Source: Nepenthes gracilis
Lineage: Eukaryota > Streptophyta > Magnoliopsida > Caryophyllales > Nepenthaceae
NCBI GenBank assembly: GCA_033239525.1
Contig: BSYO01000003.1
Span: forward strand, 9,914,001-9,978,000
Direction of reading: 5' to 3'
Length of the DNA stretch: 64,000 nt
The position numbers were made by a program, and so were the translations under genes. The notes beneath the pieces are model-generated. The model was not told the DNA's origin, searched no databases, and saw only the letters and a list, made by a program, of their open reading frames with translations. Each line of letters begins with the position of its first letter. Position 1 is the stretch's first letter. This document shows positions 60,206 to 64,000 of the stretch, in pieces.

Positions 60206-62084
60206 CTAATCAGGAAGACTCGATGGACCCGCTTCCACAGGGAAGGTCTTCAGGCGAGATGCCTCTTCTATCCCTGCGTTCCCTGGATGAAGGACGCCCA
60301 TAGGGATGTGAGGAGCCGCCAAGGAGACGATCCTGCGACACAAGCGGATGCCGTCCCAATATCGAGCCTCCATCGCCTGCCGCGCTTCCGATTGAGAGTA
60401 CCGGCCAACCATATCTCCGACCAGCCTGGTGACGCGGGCCTCTGAGGCGACAAGTAGAGCTTCCAGCTGCGCCACTCTTTGCTGCAGGAGCCCATTCTCC
60501 TCTCTAAGAGACGCGAACTGGGCCCTCCCGTTGACGACGGCCGACTGGAAGAGAGCGGACAACGCGTTAAAAGGGTCGACCTCATCCGGAGCCTGCATAA
60601 GAAGCAATGTCAAAAGCACTTCCAAGGCATGTAACCAAAAAGAAAGGCCAGATGGAAATAGCTGTACCTGAGTAGGAGCCGCCCTCGGAGAACGCGCGAG
60701 ATCGCCTGAAAGAGCCTCTCCCTGGGGCTCAGCTCCTTCGCCTGCTGGAGGAGGGCTGACTGGAAGGCTAGCTGCCGTAGGAATGCTCGGGGGCTCTTGC
60801 CACGAGGACGTCCTGGCTTTCCCTTCGTCAGCCTATACTGGATCAGTAGCGGGGGCGGCGCCGTCCTCTGCAGGTGCGGCCAGATCTTCGGCAGGCCTGT
60901 ACTCAGAAATGGGCTCCGCCAGGATCGCTGGCGACTCCGCAGGTCCCCTGGCCTCCGATGCTGGCTCAGGCCCGGTAGCAAACGGTCCCTCCGGGCCCTC
61001 AAGAATGACGACATCATCCGTCGCCTCTGCGGCGGAGCAAGTGGGTGGATCCCCAGCGGGTAGAGACTCGACCTCGTGAACTTTGCTAGCGGCTAGCCCC
61101 CCGCCCGAAGTCGACGACGGTTCAGCGGTTTCCCCCTGGCGACCCGCGCTTGCAGATCTCTTCGAAGCCGGACTTCCCACCACAACGGAAGGGCCGGCGA
61201 TCCGCCTCCTGGATCCCCTCGAAGAAGTCCCCTTGGCTTCCCTTAGCCTCTTGAGGGCAGCCTTGTCCTCGTCGTCGCTTGACGACGACTCCAGCAACGA
61301 GCAGCTTCCCTCCTTGGTCTCCCTGGGTAGTGGAGGGGCGGCTGTATCTCCAGGACTTCCCTTACCTGGACCAGCCATCGCCCAGCCCGCGGGAGATCCC
61401 CACCTACAGGCCTCGAACGTAACGGAGGTGAGGTAGTAGCCCTGAATCGAGAAGTTCTCCTCTTCAGACTTGATAGCAGTTAGCAGCTTCTCTGACTCTG
61501 TGATGTCCTCGGGAGTTGGCTTCTCCTGGAAGTACTCCAAAATCAGGCCCCACGCCCTTGGGAGCTCAGAGTCAGGGGGCTCCTGCAAGAAGAAGAAGCA
61601 CTCCTTCCAGCCCTTCACTGAATCAGGATTGGTGCCGCGAAGGTGAAACCCTGCCTTGGGCGACATCGACACCCAATCCTCCGACTCCGTGAACCGGAAG
61701 ATTATCCTCATTTTGCCTTGGCGTCGAAAGTGCGATCGTGAAGGAGGGCAAAAATACACAAGGATACCGAGATAGCGCAAGGCGTTGGGATGCGACCTTG
61801 CCATCGGGACACCTAACGCGTCAACCACCGCGTCTGGTGGCGGCTCGACGGATAACGAAGTCCCCCTCGAGATGGTGCTCGTACACTGTAATGAAGCCCG
61901 CTGGGGGGGCGCTGGCTCTATCCAGTGCATCAGGAGCACGACAGTTCCAATCGTGGGGAAGACCATAATCAACTATGAGAGCAGCAACGTTCCCAGCAGT
62001 CAGGACCGACTTGGTATTGAGAATGCCATGACGCACAGCTCTGGGAGCATGAGAAGAAGAAGAGCTTTCCCTCTTTATCGCCAT
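60206..62084 (-). pseudogene. Antisense gene A of element 2 (PF04195-type domain, coiled-coil tail), two exons
   Basis: Reads against gag-pol. The start is MAIKRESSSSSHAPRAVRHG (ATG at 62084-62082). The family block PPAGFITVYEHHLEGD follows at about 61900. A one-base frameshift lies near 61842-61862. The frame then runs VVDALGVPMARSHPNALRYL, FRFTESEDWVSMSPKAGF, GWKECFFFLQEPPDSELP, and an acidic, Ser/Ala/Pro-rich linker to a single TAG at 60833-60835. It stays open in the same frame to a donor CAG|GTACAGC (60668|60667). Intron 60667-60593 (75 bp) ends CTTATGCAG; exon 2 (60592-60206) joins in phase as APDEVDPFNALSALFQS. It encodes a coiled coil (LREENGLLQQRVAQLEALL) and a tail with LCRRIVSL and PMGVLHPGN. 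Total about 600 codons. Molecular function is unknown. Two lesions make this copy non-functional as read. Confidence 0.75.
60593..60667 (-). other. Intron of antisense gene A (inferred)
   Basis: 75 bp with GT at 60667-60666 and AG at 60594-60593 on the - strand. The donor is CAG|GTACAG; the acceptor is TTGCTTCTTATGCAG|GC with a T-rich stretch before it. The reading phase is 0 on both sides. The matching intron in element 1 is 78 bp (8259-8182). Confidence 0.65.
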
Positions 62085-62154
62085 TTATCTCTCAAAAATC
62101 ACAAATACAAACAGAGAAGAAATCAGCGGACGAGAGGAAGCAGTTGTCGATCGG

Positions 62155-62225
62155 TTTAAATAGGCAACGCCAAGCCAAAAGGCGGGAAACCAAAACGGCA
62201 CCGCCACAGGCGATTGGGACACGTG
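62155..62225 (-). promoter_or_regulatory. Promoter of antisense gene A of element 2
   Basis: On the - strand, TATTTAAA (62162-62155, within TTGCCTATTTAAACCG) lies about 70 bases before the ATG at 62084. A G-box CACGTG (62225-62220, within CCACGTGTCCC) lies about 60 bases further upstream. The same TTGCCTATTTAAAC occurs before antisense unit B at 63325. Confidence 0.55.
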
Positions 62226-62526
62226 GTGGCTTCACGGCGCACCACAGGATCTGAATCGTTCGCAATGATGGCTAGACGCCAGGCTAACAGGTGCGTCCCT
62301 TCAGCCGCCTGGCAAGGGTCCATGCTGGCACCGCCGCATTAAATAAGGGCTCACGATAGCAGAGCCCCTGAAGACGCGCACGATAGCGCAAAGCAAAAAA
62401 TGCAACTGAGAAGTAAAAATTCGGCGGACAAAGCGGGACGAAAAACCGACGACTCTTATTATATGAACAAAATTCCGTTACAACGGTTACAAATAAAAGA
62501 GAAGAGCACGACAAAGATAAAAACGG

Positions 62527-63223
62527 CTAATGGTCCCAGTGGCCAATAGAAGAGCTTTGAACGTGGTAATCCACCAACTGATCACGAGTTCTGGCGAACG
62601 AGTTGCGAGGATCTAGAACCCCCACGCGGAAGCCTGGGTCCTCCAGCGAAGCCAACCTCCGGCAAAGCCTAAAGGCATCAAAGTAAGTCTGCTCCAAGAT
62701 AGGATCCACTCCTTCTGGCCGAAGCCTCGTCCTCAGTTCCGACCGCAACTCGGCGACCTTAGCCTCGTGCTGTTGCTTGAGTCGCTTGAGTTCTTCTTCA
62801 AGCGCCAGGGCACGGGCCTACACGTCCACGTTAGCGCCCGTGAGGCGAGTGATCCTGGCCTCCATCCGCAGCCCGGCAACTTCAGCCTCGTGTTGCCGCC
62901 TGAGTCACTCCGTTTCTCCTTCAAGCGCCAATATGCGGGCCTGCGCCCCCACGTTGGCGCCAACAAGGCGCACGCCACAGCCCGACTCGGCCCGGCGCTC
63001 TCCAGTGCGCGGACGCGGCCTCGGCCACTCTACCGCCGCGGCGGCCCCCTTGACGTGGTGGACTCTCTCAAAACTCGGAGGCGCTCCTCGACTCGAGAAG
63101 GCCCAGCAAGCGTGGCCCAGAGCGGGCCTCTCCTGAAGTGCCGGCGCCTGAAGGCCCAGGAACGTGAGAGCCAAACTCAGACTCACCAGAGGAGCGTTCC
63201 GAGTCGTTGGATGTGTCCTCCAT
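62527..63223 (-). pseudogene. Antisense unit B of element 2 (coiled-coil protein related to the tail of gene A)
   Basis: On the - strand an ATG at 63223 opens MEDTSNDSERSSGESEFGSH, an acidic/Ser-rich start, and this frame ends at a TGA near 63073. A second frame continues with coiled-coil sequence (ANVGAQARILALEGETE, stop at 62907-62905; then LRRQHEAEVAGLR, stop near 62820; then LALEEELKRLKQQHEAKVAE). It closes with YFDAFRLCRRLASLEDPGF and VGVLDPRN before a stop at 62527. The closing block matches the end of gene A (YWDGIRLCRRIVSL, MGVLHPGN), so the two are related. It lacks the PF04195-type domain. Broken by one frameshift and two stops. Function is unknown. Confidence 0.6.
62753..62978 (-). 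repeat. Internal ~110-bp duplication within antisense unit B
   Basis: Two tandem copies both encode ANV-x-ARxLALExE followed by LxxQHEAxVAxLR. They are visible as DNA copies GCGCTTGAAGGAGAAACGGA and GCGCTTGAAGAAGAACTCAA on the - strand, each followed by a shared AGCACGAGGCT-like block. The duplication lengthens the coiled coil. Confidence 0.6.
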
Positions 63224-63317
63224 TGATTTCGCGGCAAGAAAATATGCACTGGAAGATCAAACCGCCGATAAATGTGCAAGTACAAAGAGCTGCCAGATTT
63301 CGGGAGAAAGCGGCGTG

Positions 63318-63325
63318 TTTAAATA
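63318..63325 (-). promoter_or_regulatory. TATA box of antisense unit B
   Basis: TATTTAAA within TTTGCCTATTTAAACACGCC on the - strand, 95 bases before the ATG at 63223. The 13 bases TTGCCTATTTAAA are identical to those before gene A (62155-62167). Confidence 0.5.
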
Positions 63326-63446
63326 GGCAAATTTTCTCCTGAAAGGGCGGCAACTTCAAAAGATGATGCGGCATGAGGAAGGATGTGAGGCTACGAAAAT
63401 GGACCCAGAGGACATGCCAGGCTCGACCACTGGCCGGCCCAGGCAT

Positions 63447-63456
63447 GGGGGGCTAG
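63447..63456 (+). other. Polypurine tract of element 2
   Basis: GGGGGGCTAG directly precedes the 3' LTR start TGTTGGG. It is the same motif as in element 1 (10206-10215), and the purine stretch continues leftward as AGGCATGGGG. Confidence 0.8.
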
Positions 63457-64000
63457 TGTTGGGTCCCATGTCCTGGCCCATGAAGCATGTCCAAGCCCAC
63501 GAAGCAAGCCGCGGCCCGCGAGAGAACTAAAAGCCCACGCGAGAAAGTCAGCCCAGCCCAAGGGTCGAAAGGCGCGAACCCATGCTGGCGGAAGACAACG
63601 AAAACCTGCAGCGCATTAAATGCGTCGCGGGAAACAGGCGAAAAAGGCGGAAAGGCTAGCCAATAGGAGAGTGGCTGGCGCAGCGCCAATGCACCCGCTG
63701 CTGTCTGCAGGTGGCCCACCAATCCCCGCTCAGGGAAAAATCGGGCGTGGTCAACAACGCTCAGCAGCGTGCCAGCCACGGCAAAACGACAACCGGTGCG
63801 ACCGGCGGTCCACAACAGTGACCAGCGACGCGATGGCCCAAGCAACGGGCGTTTTGGCGCCCAAGAGTCCAACGGGAAGAGGCGTATAAGAGCCCTCACA
63901 CCCCACAGAGAAAGGAACTTTTCTGGAGCATCTTCATTTGCTGCTTCCTTTTGAATCTAGAATTCAAACGACGAGTCAAACTCTACTGCTCCCCTCTTCT
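63457..64000 (+). repeat. 3' LTR of element 2 (cut by the window end)
   Basis: It matches 52730-53269 with about 30 differences including a few small indels. Roughly the first 55% of the LTR is inside the window. It has the better TATA sequence (GCGTATAAGAGCC, about 63883-63895). Confidence 0.93.

Larger units (their letters stand above)
52730..64000 (+). mobile_element. Element 2: Tat-type Ty3/gypsy LTR retrotransposon, nearly full length, right end outside the window
   Basis: Order: 5' LTR (52730 to about 53710), primer-binding site (53712), gag (53777 on), pol (about 55560-59198), non-coding gap, antisense gene A (60206-62084, - strand), antisense unit B (62527-63223, - strand), polypurine tract (63447-63456), 3' LTR (63457 on). 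The first 540 bases of the two LTRs differ at about 30 places by hand count (~94-95% identity), so it is far younger than elements 1 and 3. Dual RNase H and the extra antisense gene place it in the Tat group. gag-pol carries several stops and frameshifts, so it is probably not autonomous now. GC content is markedly higher than in the surrounding DNA. Confidence 0.93.

Noticed and set aside
61083..61436. + strand open frame of 117 codons opposite antisense gene A
   Set aside because: It mirrors the acidic, Ala/Ser/Pro-rich linker of the antisense protein, and only the antisense reading has conserved family blocks.
1..64000. tRNA or rRNA genes, CRISPR arrays, prokaryotic operons or phage genes
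   Set aside because: No cloverleaf with intact A and B boxes outside the SINE remnants, no regularly spaced repeats with unique spacers and no bacterial gene organisation were seen; the window is plant nuclear DNA.

Overview
The window is nuclear DNA of a flowering plant, most probably a eudicot. It holds long GT-AG introns, tRNA-derived Au-like SINEs, Ty3/gypsy retrotransposons of the Tat group, a plastid-targeted class I aldolase and a plant FURRY/MOR2-PAG1 protein. No species can be named from the sequence alone.

Layout: (1) 91-10586 is an old, heavily mutated Tat-type Ty3/gypsy element (element 1, + strand) whose 3' LTR is cut short. (2) 10587-15970 is AT-rich intergenic DNA with microsatellites and a likely solo LTR. 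(3) 16636-38321 is a 17-exon FURRY-like (MOR2-PAG1) gene. Its introns carry a Mutator-like MITE, SINEs and a foldback repeat, and exon 16 carries a one-base insertion that breaks the frame. (4) 38502-42915 is a second old LTR element (element 3, - strand). It has lost gag and pol but keeps part of an 'antisense' gene. (5) 44939-49056 is a complete six-exon plastid fructose-bisphosphate aldolase gene. One of its introns appears to start with GC instead of GT. (6) 49057-52729 is AT-rich intergenic DNA with another probable solo LTR. (7) 52730 to the window end is a younger, nearly full-length Tat element (element 2, + strand). Its two LTRs differ at only about 30 of 540 compared bases, and its gag-pol carries a few stops and frameshifts.

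The most interesting signal is shared by the retroelements. Between pol and the 3' LTR, elements 1 and 2 carry a gene on the opposite strand (the PF04195-type 'putative gypsy type transposon' domain followed by a coiled-coil tail). In both copies it is interrupted at the same place by a short canonical intron (78 and 75 bp), read in the antisense direction. In element 2 the reading phase runs correctly across the splice. Element 2 also has a second antisense unit nearer the 3' LTR, with the same TATA-like core promoter and a related C-terminal tail. Element 3 keeps essentially only this antisense gene between its LTRs. Both full-length elements also have a splice-donor-like site 10-17 bases after the pol stop codon.

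The two cellular genes are functionally unrelated: a cytoplasmic morphogenesis scaffold and a Calvin-cycle enzyme. They are separated by transposon debris. No RNA genes, CRISPR arrays or prokaryotic features were seen.
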